Shown here piece by piece: positions 27,714 through 36,906 of a stretch of DNA of 64,000 bases. The notes under the pieces are model-generated. The model did not search any database, had not been told where the DNA came from, and saw only the letters and a list, made by a program, of their open reading frames with translations. Each line of letters starts with the position of its first letter. Within the stretch, counting starts at the first letter, position 1. Where the stretch lies: NCBI GenBank assembly GCA_963757155.1, contig CAVWQS010000002.1:124001-188000 (forward strand). Direction: 5' to 3'. The position numbers were made by a program, and so were the translations under genes. The DNA comes from DASXQK01 sp963757155 (GTDB lineage: Bacteria; Pseudomonadota; Alphaproteobacteria; Dongiales; Dongiaceae).

Positions 27714-28697
27714 TCACGCCTCGCGCTTCAGGGGCCGGGCCAGCAGGCGGCGAAGCTCGGCATCGATATCGCCGCCGGCCAGGATGGCGGCGACGGATTG
27801 GGAGATCGGCATCTCCACGCCATGGCGCCGGGCCAGCGCCACCACGGCCGCGGCACTCTCCACCCCTTCCGCCACGCTTTGCCGCTCGGCCAGGATCTCG
27901 GCCAGCTTGCGCCCGCGGCCGAGCGCCTCGCCCAGCGAGCTGTTGCGCGACTGGCTCGAGGTCGCCGTCAGGAGCAGATCGCCCGCCCCGGAGAGGCCCA
28001 TGGCCGTCTCGCGCTTGCCCCCGGCCGCCGCCACCAGCCGCGCCAGCTCCGCCAGGCCGCGGGTGAGCAGCGCCGCCCGCGCGTTCTCGCCCAGGCCCCG
28101 GCCGAGGACGATGCCGCAGCCGATGGCGAGCACGTTCTTGGCCGCGCCGCCCAGGGCCACCCCGACCGGATCGTCGGAGGCATAGGGCCGGAAGGTCGCG
28201 GTCGCCAGCGCCGCCGCGAGGCTCTCGGCCAAAGCGAGGTCGCGGCTGGCAATGACCACGGCGGTGGGCAGGCCGCGTGCCGCCTCGCCGGCGAAGGTCG
28301 GGCCGGAGAGCACCGCCGCCGCCACATCCGGCTGGATCTCGGCCATGACCTCGGGCATGGATTTCAGGCTCTCCCGCTCCACCCCCTTGGCGCAGATCAC
28401 CGCCGGGATCGCCTTGGGCCAGGGGAGTGCCGCCAGATGGGCGCGCAGATGCTGGGCCGGCAGCGCGATCAGCACCGCCTCCGACTCGAAGGCCTCCTCG
28501 AGGACGGCGGTCACGCGGATGGCGGGTGCCAGGCTGACGCCCGGCAGATGCAGGCGGTTCTCCCGCTCGGCCGCCAGTGCGGCGGCCTGCGCCGGGCGCC
28601 GGGCCCAGAGGATGACCTCGCGGCCGGCACGCTCGGCGATGATTGCCAGCGCCGTGCCCCAGGCCCCCGCTCCCACGATGCCGATGCGCCGGATCAT
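27714..28697 (-). CDS. gpsA: NAD(P)H-dependent glycerol-3-phosphate dehydrogenase
   Basis: 327 residues; reduces dihydroxyacetone phosphate to sn-glycerol 3-phosphate for phospholipid synthesis. IGIVGAGAWGTALA (residues 4-17) is the nucleotide-binding loop, ICAKGVERES and LSGPTFAGEAARGLPTAVV are family blocks, and GGAAKNVLAIGCGI carries the catalytic lysine. AGDLLLTATSSQSRN completes the signature. ATG 28697 was chosen over an in-frame ATG 25 codons upstream because the family begins just before the GxGxxG loop. It is divergent from glpK, so the two opposite routes of glycerol 3-phosphate supply (from DHAP and from glycerol) share one intergenic region of about 107 bp. Confidence 0.93.
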   Translation of the reverse strand: MIRRIGIVGAGAWGTALAIIAERAGREVILWARRPAQAAALAAERENRLHLPGVSLAPAIRVTAVLEEAFESEAVLIALPAQHLRAHLAALPWPKAIPAVICAKGVERESLKSMPEVMAEIQPDVAAAVLSGPTFAGEAARGLPTAVVIASRDLALAESLAAALATATFRPYASDDPVGVALGGAAKNVLAIGCGIVLGRGLGENARAALLTRGLAELARLVAAAGGKRETAMGLSGAGDLLLTATSSQSRNSSLGEALGRGRKLAEILAERQSVAEGVESAAAVVALARRHGVEMPISQSVAAILAGGDIDAELRRLLARPLKREA

Positions 28698-28804
28698 GGG
28701 CGCCAGTAGTAGAGCGGCGGGCCCGACGCCGAAATGGAAATTTCCGCGACGCTTGACGGCGGACCCCACCACCCCGGATCATCGCGAAAATCGAGGGGGA
28801 ACTC

Positions 28805-30277
28805 GTGGCGCGCGGCAGCATTCTGGCGATCGATCAAGGCACGACCAGCACGCGCGCCATCGTCTTCGACGGCGAAGGCCATATCCGCGCCGTGGCGCAG
28901 CGCGAGCTGCCGCAGATCTTCCCGGCCGACGGCTGGGTCGAGCATGACCCGGAGGAGATCTGGCAGGCGACCCTGGCCGTCTGCCGCGAGGTGCTGGCCG
29001 CCGCCCCCGATGTGACGGCCATCGGCATCGCCAATCAGCGCGAGACCACGGTCATGTGGGAGCGGGCGAGCGGCAAGCCGATCTACAACGCCATCGTCTG
29101 GCAGGACCGGCGCGGCGCCGATCTCTGCCGCAGGCTGGAGGCCGAAGGCCAGGGCGCGATGGTCCAGCGCCTGACGGGCCTCCTCCTCGATCCCTATTTC
29201 TCCGCCACCAAGATCGCCTGGCTGCTCGACAATGTGCCCGAGGCGCGCAAGCGCGCCGCGGCGGGCGAGCTTGCCGTCGGCACCATCGACAGCTTTCTGC
29301 TCTGGCGGCTGACCGGTGGGCGCGTCCATGCGACCGATGCCACCAACGCCTCGCGCAGCCTGCTCTTCGACATCCATCGCCAGGCCTGGGACGAGGGGCT
29401 GCTGGCGCTCTTCGGCGTCCCCCGCCCCTTGCTGCCGGAGGTGCGCGATACCGCCGCCGATTACGGCGCGACGGAAGCCGGCGTCTTCGAGCGCCCGCTG
29501 CCCATCCTCGCCCTTGTCGGCGATCAGCAGGCCGCGGGCGTGGGCCAGGCCTGCTTCGAGCCGGGCATGATCAAGAGCACCTATGGCACCGGCTGCTTCG
29601 TGCTGGTGAACAGCGGCGCCGAGGCGCCGCTGTCGCGCAATCGCCTGGTCACCACCGTGGGCGTAAGAATTGCCGGCCGCACGACCTATGCGCTGGAGGG
29701 CAGCATCTTCATCGCCGGGGCCGCGGTGCAATGGCTGCGCGACCGCCTGGGCTTCGTCGCCCAATCGAGCGACAGCGAGGCGATCGCCGCCGGGCTTCCG
29801 GGCAATGCCGGGGTCTATCTCGTGCCGGCCTTCACCGGCCTCGGGGCGCCCTATTGGGAGCCCGAGGCCCGCGGCGCTGTTTTTGGTCTCACCCGCGACA
29901 TCGGCCGAGCCGAGATCGTGCGCGCCACATTGGAGGCCGTCTGCTACCAGACCCGCGATCTGATGCAGGCCATGGCAGCCGATGGCGCACCGCGGCCGAA
30001 GGCGCTGCGCGTCGACGGCGGCATGAGCGCCAATAACTGGCTGATGCAATTCCTGGCGGATATCCTGGATTTGCCGGTCGAACGCCCGGTGGTAACGGAG
30101 ACGACCGCCCTGGGTGCGGCCTATCTCGCCGGGCTGCAGGCCGGCATCTTCGCCTCGACCGCCGATATCGCCCAACACTGGCAGCGCGACCGGCTCTTCG
30201 AGCCGAAGATGAAGGCGGCGGCGCGCGAGGGGCTCTATGCCGGCTGGCTGGACGCGGTGGCCAGGGTCAGGCGGTAA
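28805..30277 (+). CDS. glpK: Glycerol kinase
   Basis: 490 residues, the standard length for GlpK. It phosphorylates glycerol to glycerol 3-phosphate. Features: LAIDQGTTSTRAIVFDGEGH (N-terminal phosphate loop), GIANQRETTVMWERASGKPI and NAIVWQDRRG (glycerol-binding Arg and Glu), GDQQAAGVGQACFEPGMIKS followed by TYGTGCF, and RVDGGMSANNWLMQFLADIL near the C-terminus, both FGGY signatures. ATG 28805 follows GAGGGGGAACTCGTG closely; the GTG just upstream is out of family. It is monocistronic here, with no glpF or glpD visible nearby. Confidence 0.94.
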   Translation: MARGSILAIDQGTTSTRAIVFDGEGHIRAVAQRELPQIFPADGWVEHDPEEIWQATLAVCREVLAAAPDVTAIGIANQRETTVMWERASGKPIYNAIVWQDRRGADLCRRLEAEGQGAMVQRLTGLLLDPYFSATKIAWLLDNVPEARKRAAAGELAVGTIDSFLLWRLTGGRVHATDATNASRSLLFDIHRQAWDEGLLALFGVPRPLLPEVRDTAADYGATEAGVFERPLPILALVGDQQAAGVGQACFEPGMIKSTYGTGCFVLVNSGAEAPLSRNRLVTTVGVRIAGRTTYALEGSIFIAGAAVQWLRDRLGFVAQSSDSEAIAAGLPGNAGVYLVPAFTGLGAPYWEPEARGAVFGLTRDIGRAEIVRATLEAVCYQTRDLMQAMAADGAPRPKALRVDGGMSANNWLMQFLADILDLPVERPVVTETTALGAAYLAGLQAGIFASTADIAQHWQRDRLFEPKMKAAAREGLYAGWLDAVARVRR

Positions 30278-30279
30278 TC

Positions 30280-30311
30280 GGTCAGTAGACAGGCCAGGCT
30301 TCCTACTGGCC
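30280..30311. terminator. Possible bidirectional terminator after glpK
   Basis: GGTCAGTAG (30280-30288) and CTACTGGCC (30303-30311) form an eight-of-nine paired stem between two convergent genes; the right arm includes the stop codon of the exported-protein gene. There is no U tract, so confidence is low. Confidence 0.35.
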
Positions 30312-30944
30312 GGCGCTTGCCGAAAACGACATCAGCAGCTGCTGCGAACGCGTCTCCATCGCTCGCCAATCCTCGAGCAGCGGCTTGGCGAAGCTCAACG
30401 TGATATGGGCGCGCTGAAACACGAACTCGTCATGGCAGACGGGGGCGAGCACGGCGCCCTCGGCGTCGCAGGTGATCACGCTCCCGATCTCGCCGCCCTC
30501 GACATGAACGAGAAGCTCGAGATGGGGATCGTAATGTCCCTGGCTCAGCGCCGCGTCCCGGGGAAAGACCTGCAGCCCGAAACGCTCGCCCGCCGCCTGT
30601 GGCGCTGCGCCGACATAGCGTCGCATGGTCTCGAAGCGCCCCGGCAGCGCGATGGCGAGCTGATCCTCGTCGGCGCCGATGAAAAGGATGTCTCGGCCCA
30701 GCGGCGGCGTCCCGTCGGCAGCGGCGGGAATGAGCGAGGGCCAGCGCACCGCCAGCAGGAACTCCGCATCGTCATGGCCGCCGGCGACATAGTCGATGGG
30801 GATCTTGAGATGCAAGCCGCCGACATTCTCCGCGCGCTTGAAGTCGAGGGCCGGGGCGGACATGACGGGCGCAAGCAGGCCGACCGCCAGGACGAGGGTC
30901 ATGACGAGACGACGGCGAGGCAGCGCAGAGAGCGCGTCGGCCAT
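30303..30944 (-). CDS. Small exported protein of unknown function
   Basis: 213 residues from ATG 30944. Residues 12-35 (RLVMTLVLAVGLLAPVMSAP) form a signal peptide, so the mature protein should be periplasmic. The rest is mixed alpha/beta without a motif I recognise: LHLKIPIDYVAGGHDDAEFL, RDILFIGADEDQLAIALPGR, two or three scattered cysteines (VITCDAEGA, APVCHDEF) that might form a disulfide, and a C-terminal IRS-like helix. It is convergent with glpK and has no operon partner. I do not assign a function. The frame is long, has normal codon use and a clear export signal, so the gene is likely real. Confidence 0.65.
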   Translation of the reverse strand: MADALSALPRRRLVMTLVLAVGLLAPVMSAPALDFKRAENVGGLHLKIPIDYVAGGHDDAEFLLAVRWPSLIPAAADGTPPLGRDILFIGADEDQLAIALPGRFETMRRYVGAAPQAAGERFGLQVFPRDAALSQGHYDPHLELLVHVEGGEIGSVITCDAEGAVLAPVCHDEFVFQRAHITLSFAKPLLEDWRAMETRSQQLLMSFSASAGQ

Positions 30945-31001
30945 GCTCGCGCAGGATAGCACGGCTATCTGCTTGTCGAGCAGCGGGCCCCGCTCTCCCC
31001 C

Positions 31002-31032
31002 CGTCATGGTCGGCGAAGGCCGACCATCCACG
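31002..31032. repeat. Palindromic repeat, family A
   Basis: CGTCATGGTCGGC, loop, GCCGACCATCCACG. It lies upstream of the exported-protein gene and 130 bp left of the IS110 element, in the same repeat-rich pocket. Confidence 0.75.
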
Positions 31033-31103
31033 TCTTAGGACCGCCCCGCTTGTTAGCTGATAGAGTTAGAGGCCTGAAATGCGCGGCTTGCGGCTTGCAA
31101 ACT

Positions 31104-31160
31104 CGTGGATGGTCGGCCCCCTGCCTTCGCAGGGGCAAGCTTCACCGCCGACCATGATGG
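31104..31160. repeat. Palindromic repeat, family A, inverted, with an inner hairpin
   Basis: CGTGGATGGTCGGC ... GCCGACCATGATGG with a second hairpin CCCCTGC/GCAGGGG inside the loop. It ends immediately left of the IS110 terminal repeat, suggesting the element landed beside or inside a repeat. Confidence 0.7.
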
Positions 31161-31161
31161 G

Positions 31162-32498
31162 GTGGATGGCCCCCTCACGGCATCAGTGTGCCAAAGTTGG
31201 GTTGCGACAACCAACCAACGGGAGCCATCCATGAACCAGATTAGCATTGTCGGGCTGGATATTGCGAAGAAGGTGTTCCAGGTGCATGGCGTTGATGCGG
31301 CTGGGGTTGTGAAGGTGCGGCGGACATTGCGGCGCTCGCAGGTGCTGGCGTGGTTTGCCAAGCTGGCGCCCTGCCTGATCGGGCTGGAGGCCTGTGCAAC
31401 ATCGCATTACTGGGCGCGCGAGCTGAGGAAGTTAGGTCATGAGGTGCGCCTGATCCCGCCGGCGTATGCGAAGGCCTATGTCCGTCGGAACAAGAACGAT
31501 GCGGCGGATGCGGCGGCGATCTGCGAGGCGGTGAGCCGGCCGGGCATGCGCTTTGTGGCGATCAAGACGGAGGCCCAGCAGGCGATCGGCGGGGTGCACA
31601 AGGTACGAGCTCTGCTGCTGAAGCAGCGAACCATGCTGATCAACCACCTTCGGGGCTTGATGGCAGAGTTTGGCTTTGTGGTCGCCGCTGGCCCGCAGCA
31701 TGTGGGCGAGCTGCTGGCGATCCTGGCCGATCCCGCGGCGGCCGGCCTGGTGGAGCCGTTGCGCAGTGCGCTGTTGGGAATGACGGAAGTCTTGCGCGCC
31801 CTGGAGCGGCGGATCGAGGCCATCGACCGGCAGATCGTCGCCTGGGGTCGCAGCAACACAACCTACCGCCACCTGATCACCATTCCCGGCTATGGACCGA
31901 TCCTGGCCAGTGCCGTTGCCGCCCTCGTGACCGACCCGACAAGCTTCCGCAGCGGGCGGGACTTTTCCGCCTCGCTCGGCCTGGTGCCCCGGCAGGAGGG
32001 GACCGGTGGCAAGGTGAAGCTCGGCCCGATCAGCAAGCGTGGCAATGGCTATCTGCGCCGCCTGCTGGTGAATGGAGCCATGTCGGTCCTCGGCTCCAAG
32101 CGGGGCCGCCAGGATCCCTGGATCGCCAAGCTGCTCGCCAGTAAGCCGCGCAAGCTCGCGGCCGTGGCCGTGGCCAACAAGCTAGCGCGCATCGGCTGGG
32201 CGATCATGATGCGCCAGGAGGACTTCCACACCCAGCCGGCGGCGGCCTGACGGCCAACCTGGGCAGGGCGGAAGCTTGCGAGGGTGAAACGCGTGATGGC
32301 ATCGTCGGTCAACCGACGGATCGAACTATACCTGCTACCGTCATTGGGGCTCCGAGACCCCGCGACCATGATCAGGCCTCGATCCACGGAACCCATCAGG
32401 GCCAGCGGCCTCGGCCGCGATCAAGGGCCGGACACATGACCGCAAGTGACCGTCGTTTCCAGAACGCAAAAAACCCTTGCTTGCCGGGGGCCATCCAC
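31162..32498 (+). mobile_element. IS110/IS1111-type insertion sequence (boundaries approximate)
   Basis: About 1.34 kb containing one transposase gene. Thirteen-base inverted repeats GTGGATGGCCCCC (31162-31174) and GGGGGCCATCCAC (32486-32498) bracket it; subterminal inverted repeats of this size fit the IS1111 subgroup of IS110. The bases outside both ends belong to the family A palindrome type, and some IS110-family elements are known to target such repeats. The inverted repeats could also be halves of the target palindrome, so the exact ends are not proven. No target duplication is expected for this family, and none is obvious. Confidence 0.6.
31231..32250 (+). CDS. IS110 family transposase
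   Basis: Intact, 339 residues. The N-terminal DEDD/RuvC-like nuclease domain shows SIVGLDIAKKVFQVHG (first Asp), LIGLEACATSHYWAREL (Glu) and RRNKNDAADAAAICEA (two Asp). The C-terminal transposase domain has ITIPGYGPILASAVAALV and FSASLGLVPRQEGTGGK, which holds the serine of this recombinase group, then KRGNGYLRRLLVNGAM. ATG 31231 follows GGGAGCC. The gene is complete and has no frame damage, so the element may still be active. It would act with a structured non-coding RNA from the element end in IS110 systems; I did not identify that RNA here. Confidence 0.9.
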   Translation: MNQISIVGLDIAKKVFQVHGVDAAGVVKVRRTLRRSQVLAWFAKLAPCLIGLEACATSHYWARELRKLGHEVRLIPPAYAKAYVRRNKNDAADAAAICEAVSRPGMRFVAIKTEAQQAIGGVHKVRALLLKQRTMLINHLRGLMAEFGFVVAAGPQHVGELLAILADPAAAGLVEPLRSALLGMTEVLRALERRIEAIDRQIVAWGRSNTTYRHLITIPGYGPILASAVAALVTDPTSFRSGRDFSASLGLVPRQEGTGGKVKLGPISKRGNGYLRRLLVNGAMSVLGSKRGRQDPWIAKLLASKPRKLAAVAVANKLARIGWAIMMRQEDFHTQPAAA

Positions 32499-32565
32499 AC
32501 ATGACGGCTGAGAGAATGAGGCTTTGCTTGAGCCCAGGAATAGCGCCGTCCGGCCCGCGTAAATC
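32251..32565. other. Right end of the insertion sequence and short flank
   Basis: About 315 bp without a gene. Bases 32251-32498 are probably the non-coding right end of the IS110 element; 32499-32565 is flank that ends at the acyl-CoA dehydrogenase stop. CATGACGGCTGAGAGAATG at 32502 matches the flank seen next to other family A repeats. Confidence 0.5.
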
Positions 32566-34337
32566 TCAGAACGCCTCGGCCGGCAGCTCCATCAGCGTCT
32601 GCTTGCCGCTGCCGATCATCTGGAACAGCGCGGCCTGCTGCGGCAGGACTCTCGCCATGAAGAATCGCGCGGTCATCAGCTTGGCCTTGTAGAACCCGGC
32701 CTCCGCCCCTTCCTGCTGCGCCAGCGCGACGCGCGCCATGCGGGCCCACATATAGGCCTGGGCCACGAGGGCGAAGAAGGAAAGGTAATCGCTGGCCGCC
32801 GCCCCCGCCTCCTCCGGATCCCTGAGGCCGGCCTGGGCGATCTGGGCCGTCAGCTGCTGCAGCCGGGCGAAGGCCTTGGCGAGCGGCAGGACGAATTCCG
32901 CCAGGGCCGGCTCGGCGCCGGCCTCCTCGATGAAGGCCGCGACGGGATGGAAGAAGCGGCGCAGCAGCCGGCCGGTGCCCTGCCCCAGCTTGCGGCCGAT
33001 GAGGTCGAGGGCCTGGATGCCGTTGGTGCCTTCGTAGATCTGGGTGATGCGGGCATCGCGCATGAGCTGGTCCATGCCGTTCTCACGGATATAGCCCTGC
33101 CCGCCCCAGACTTGGACCGCCGTGCTCGCGCAGTCGAAGCCCATGTCGGTGAAGGAGGCTTTCACGATGGGCGTCATCAAGGCGACGAGATCGTCGGCCG
33201 CCTGGCGCTGCTCGGGATCGGGATGCTTCGCCGCCTCATCGGCGGCAAGCGCCACCCAGGCCGCCAGCGCACGGGCCGCCTCGACGCGGGCCTTCATGCC
33301 GAGCAGCATGCGGCGGATATCGGGATGGACGATCAGGGGATCGGCGGGCTGATCGGGAAATTTGGCACCCGACGAGGCTGCGGCCCTGAAGCCGCGTCAT
33401 CGCATAGTCGCGGGCCCCCTGATAGGCGGCCTCGGCCAGGCCCAGCCCCTGGATGGCGACGCCGAGGCGGGCCGCGTTCATCATGGTGAACATGGCCGAC
33501 ATGCCCTTATGCGGCCGGCCGACCAGCCAGCCGGTGGCGCCGTCGAAATTCATCTGGCAGGTGGGCGAGGCGTGGATGCCCATCTTTTTCTCGATGCCGC
33601 CGCAGGAGAAGCGGTTGCGCATGCCGGTCGGGCAGGAGCTTGGGCACCAGGAAGAGGCTGATGCCCCGGGTGCCGGCCGGCGCGTCGGGCAATCGAGCCA
33701 GCACGAGATGCAGGATGTTCTCCGTCAGATCATGCTCGCCGGCGGAGATGAAGATCTTCGATCCCGTGATCTTGTAGCTGCCGTCCGCCGCGGGCTCGGC
33801 CTTGGTCCGCACGAGGCCCAGATCCGTGCCGCATTGCGGCTCGGTCAGGCACATGGTGCCGGCGACGCTGCCGTCCACCAGCCCCGGCAGATAGCGCTGC
33901 TTCAGCTCCTCGGCGCCATGCAGCATCAGGGCGTTATAGGCGCCTTGGCTGAGGCCCGGAAACATGCCGAAGGAGAGGTTGGTCGAGCAGATCATCTCCT
34001 CGACCGCGACATGCAGGGCAAGCGGCAGGCCCTGGCCGCCATAGGCGGGATCGGCGGCAAGCGAGATCCAGCCGCCGGCGGCGAATTCGTCATAGGCCTG
34101 CTTGAAGCCCGCGGGGGTGCGCACCGTGCCGTTCTCGAAATGCGAGCCCTCCTCGTCGCCGCTGCGATTCAGCGGCAGCAGCTTCTCGGTCATGAAGGCG
34201 CCGGCCGCTTCGAGCACGCTCTGGAAGAGGTCGGGCGTGGCTTCCTGGTAGCCGGGCAGGCCGGTGAGAGATTGCGCGCCATGGAGCTCGAAGAGCACGA
34301 AGCGCATGTCGCGGAGCGGGGGCTGATAGGCGGGCAT
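32566..34337 (-). CDS. Acyl-CoA dehydrogenase, DmdC-like (with C-terminal extension); two frameshifts
   Basis: About 590 residues when joined. It oxidises an acyl-CoA to the 2-enoyl-CoA using FAD. MPAYQPPLRDMRFVLFELH at the start, AGTMCLTEPQCGTDLG and GSKIFISAGEHDLTENILHL in the middle, and ITQIYEGTNGIQALDLIGRK in the C-terminal half are typical of the 3-methylmercaptopropionyl-CoA dehydrogenase/FadE5-like group, including the catalytic Glu in YEGTNG and a roughly 120-residue C-terminal domain. Frame changes lie near 33630 (LLPD to MRNRFSCGG) and 33375 (GRSL to SGAKFPDQP). It reads with the FadN-like gene upstream, separated by a 240-bp repeat block. Confidence 0.85.
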
Positions 34338-34360
34338 GGCTAGGAGGCGCTCCAGACTAG

Positions 34361-34518
34361 CCCTCTCCCACGCTTCGAAGCGGGAGAGGGAGGGGACCCA
34401 TCGCGCAGCGATGGGGAGGGTGAGGGTCCTGCAAGCGCCACGCCCGCGCTGCCCTCACCCGGCCGCCGCCGCTGCGCGGCGCCGGCCACCCTCTCCCGCG
34501 TCAAAGCGCGGTAGAGGG
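34361..34518. repeat. Mosaic of nested palindromes
   Basis: CCCTCTCCC...GGGAGAGGG (34361-34390), CCCATCGCGCAGCGATGGG (34397-34415), GGTGAGGG matched to CCCTCACC some 35 bp later, then GCCGCCGCCGCTGCGCGGCG and a second CCCTCTCCCGC. The whole block lies between two genes of the beta-oxidation cluster and would fold strongly as RNA. It differs from families A and B. Confidence 0.7.
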
Positions 34519-34579
34519 GAAGAAGCGCGGGAATGACGGAAGAAAGATATGAGCTTCGCTTCGACAACCTCATCTCTCC

Positions 34580-36906
34580 CTAATTCCGCAGCGGCTTGCC
34601 GGTGGCCAGCGTGTGCTCCATGCGGGCGAGCGTCTTGGGCTGGCGCAGGAGCCGCATGATGGTCTGGCGCTCGAGCTGGCTGATCTTGTCCTCGGGCAGC
34701 GGCTCGACGGGATCGGCCTCCGGGCCGCCGGTCAGGACATCGGCCAGACCCTCGGCGACGATGCGGTCATAGGCGGTGGCCTTGCCCAGCCGGACGAAAT
34801 TGTCGACGGCCAGCATGAGGGCCGCCTTGCCCGAGGGACCCGGCAGACGGAAGCTCGTGGGCGCGGGCGGCTGATAGGCCTCCGCCAGAGCCAGCGCCTT
34901 GGCCTTCGCCGCGGCCAGAAGCCGGTCGCGGTTCATGACGATCTCGTCGCGGGGACCGAGGAAGCCCAGCTGCTTCGCCTCGGCGGCGGAGCGGGCGACC
35001 TTGGCGGTGGAGATGGTCTCGAAGGTCGCGGCCACCGGCGGCATGGGACCATGGCCCTTCGGATGGGCGGTGCTGCGCGCCAGCAGCTCCTTGCAGCCGC
35101 CCCAGCCCGGGACGAGCCCGACGCCCGCCTCCACCAGGCCGATATAGCTCTCGGCATGGGCGACGACGGCCGCGCAATGCAGCAGGATCTCGCAGCCCCC
35201 GCCCAGCGCCATGCCCGAGGGCGCGCCGACCACGGGGAAGGCCGAGTATTTGATGGTCTTGTAGGTCTGCTGCCCCGTCGCGACCATGTCCTCGATCATC
35301 GCCCACATCGCGAGATTGGCCGAGAAGAGGGCGAGGCCGAGGTTGAGACCCGACGGAGAAATTCTCGCCCTCGTTGTAGATCACCAGCGCCTTCAGCTTG
35401 CGCTTGGCGACCAGATCGAGGGATTGGCGCAAAAGCTGGAAGCTGTCGGGATCGATGCTGTTCATCTTGCTGTGGAATTCAAGGCAGGCGACGCCATCCC
35501 CGATATCCCAGAGGCTGGCCGAGCCATTGGCGGCCAGCGGCTTGCCGGCGCGCTTGATATCGGCCAGCAGCAGCACGCCCGGCGGGCGCGGGATCGGGCG
35601 ATAGGCGCCGTCGAACCCGAGCTCCTCCACTTCGCCTTCGCGCTCGCGATAGAAGCCGCCGGCTTCGGCCGCCTTGGCGATCAGCGGCGGCACGGGCAGC
35701 TTCTCGCGCGCCAGGCGCTCGGCCAGATATCTGGCACCCAGCCGGTCGATGAGCTGGAAGGGCCCGTATCTCCAATTGTAGCCATTGCGCATGGCGCCAT
35801 CGACGGCGGCGATGTCGTCGGCGATCTCCGGCGCCACCAGGGCGGCGTAGCTCAACAGGCCGGAGAGCACGCGCCAGGCATAGCGCCCGCCCTTGTCGGG
35901 ATTTTCCACCAGCGCCTTCAGCCCGGCCTTGGCGGCGGCGACGCTCTCCAGCCGCGCCTCCTGCTTCGGCCGGTATTGACCCGGTCTTGAGGTCGATCGC
36001 CTCCAGCCGCTTCTCCTCGCCCTCGCGGACCAGGCGGTAGAAGCCGCCCTTGCCTTTGCGGCCGGTGTAGCCCTCGGCGATCATCTTGTCGAAGAGCGGC
36101 CAGTCCCGGCGCAGCGCCTGATAGGGATCGCTCTTCGGGAGCTGTGCGGCCAGCGAGGCATCGACATGGGGCTGGAGGTCGAGGCCGACGAGATCGAGCA
36201 GGCCGAAGATCCCGGTCTTGGGAATGCCCAGCGGCCGGCCCATCACCGCATCGGCCTCCTCCACCGTGAGGCCCTCGTCCACCGCGAAGACGGCCGCGCT
36301 CTGAATCCAGAAGGCGCCGATGCGGTTGGCGATGAAGCCCGGCGTGTCCTTGGCCCAGACCACCGCCTTGCCCAGGCGGAGATCGGCGAATTCGGCGAGC
36401 GAACGGATCGCCGCGCTGCGTTCACCGGGAGGCGCCACGATCTCCAGCAGGCGCAGATAGCGCGGCGGGTTGAAGAAATGCGTGATGGCGAAGCGGCGGG
36501 CGAGATCGGCCGGCATGCCTTCCGTCAGCCGCTTCAGGGAGATGGTGGAGGTATTGGAGCTGAGGATCGCATCGGGCTTCACGATGCCGGCCAGCTTGGC
36601 ATAGAGCCCATGCTTGATCTCCAGCTTCTCGACCACCGCCTCGACGATCCAATCCGCCTCCTTCAGCCGGTCGAGATCGTCCTCGATATTGCCGGGGCGG
36701 ATGAGCCGGGCATTGGCGCGATCCATCAAGGGCGCGGGATCGGTCTTCAGCAGCCGCTCGATGGCCGCCGCCGCGATGCCGTCGCGCGGACCCGTCTTGG
36801 CCGGAATATCCAGGAGATCGACGGGGATCCCGGCATTGGCGATATGGGCGGCGATGCCGCTGCCCATCACCCCGGCGCCGATGACCGCGGCGCGGCGGAT
36901 CTCCAT
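34580..36906 (-). CDS. 3-hydroxyacyl-CoA dehydrogenase/enoyl-CoA hydratase fusion (FadN-like); two frameshifts
   Basis: About 775 residues after joining. It catalyses hydration of enoyl-CoA and oxidation of 3-hydroxyacyl-CoA. Domain order is dehydrogenase first (AVIGAGVMGSGIAAHIANAG, ILSSNTSTISLKRL, ARRFAITHFFNPPRYLRLLE with the catalytic His, KAVVWAKDTPGFIANRIGAF) and hydratase last (PSGMALGGGCEILLHCAAVV, then GLVEAGVGLVPGWGGCKELL). That order is the FadN type, opposite to E. coli FadB. Frame changes lie near 35982 and 35353. The ATG at 36906 shares its A with the thiolase stop (TGATG), so the genes are translationally coupled. Confidence 0.88.
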
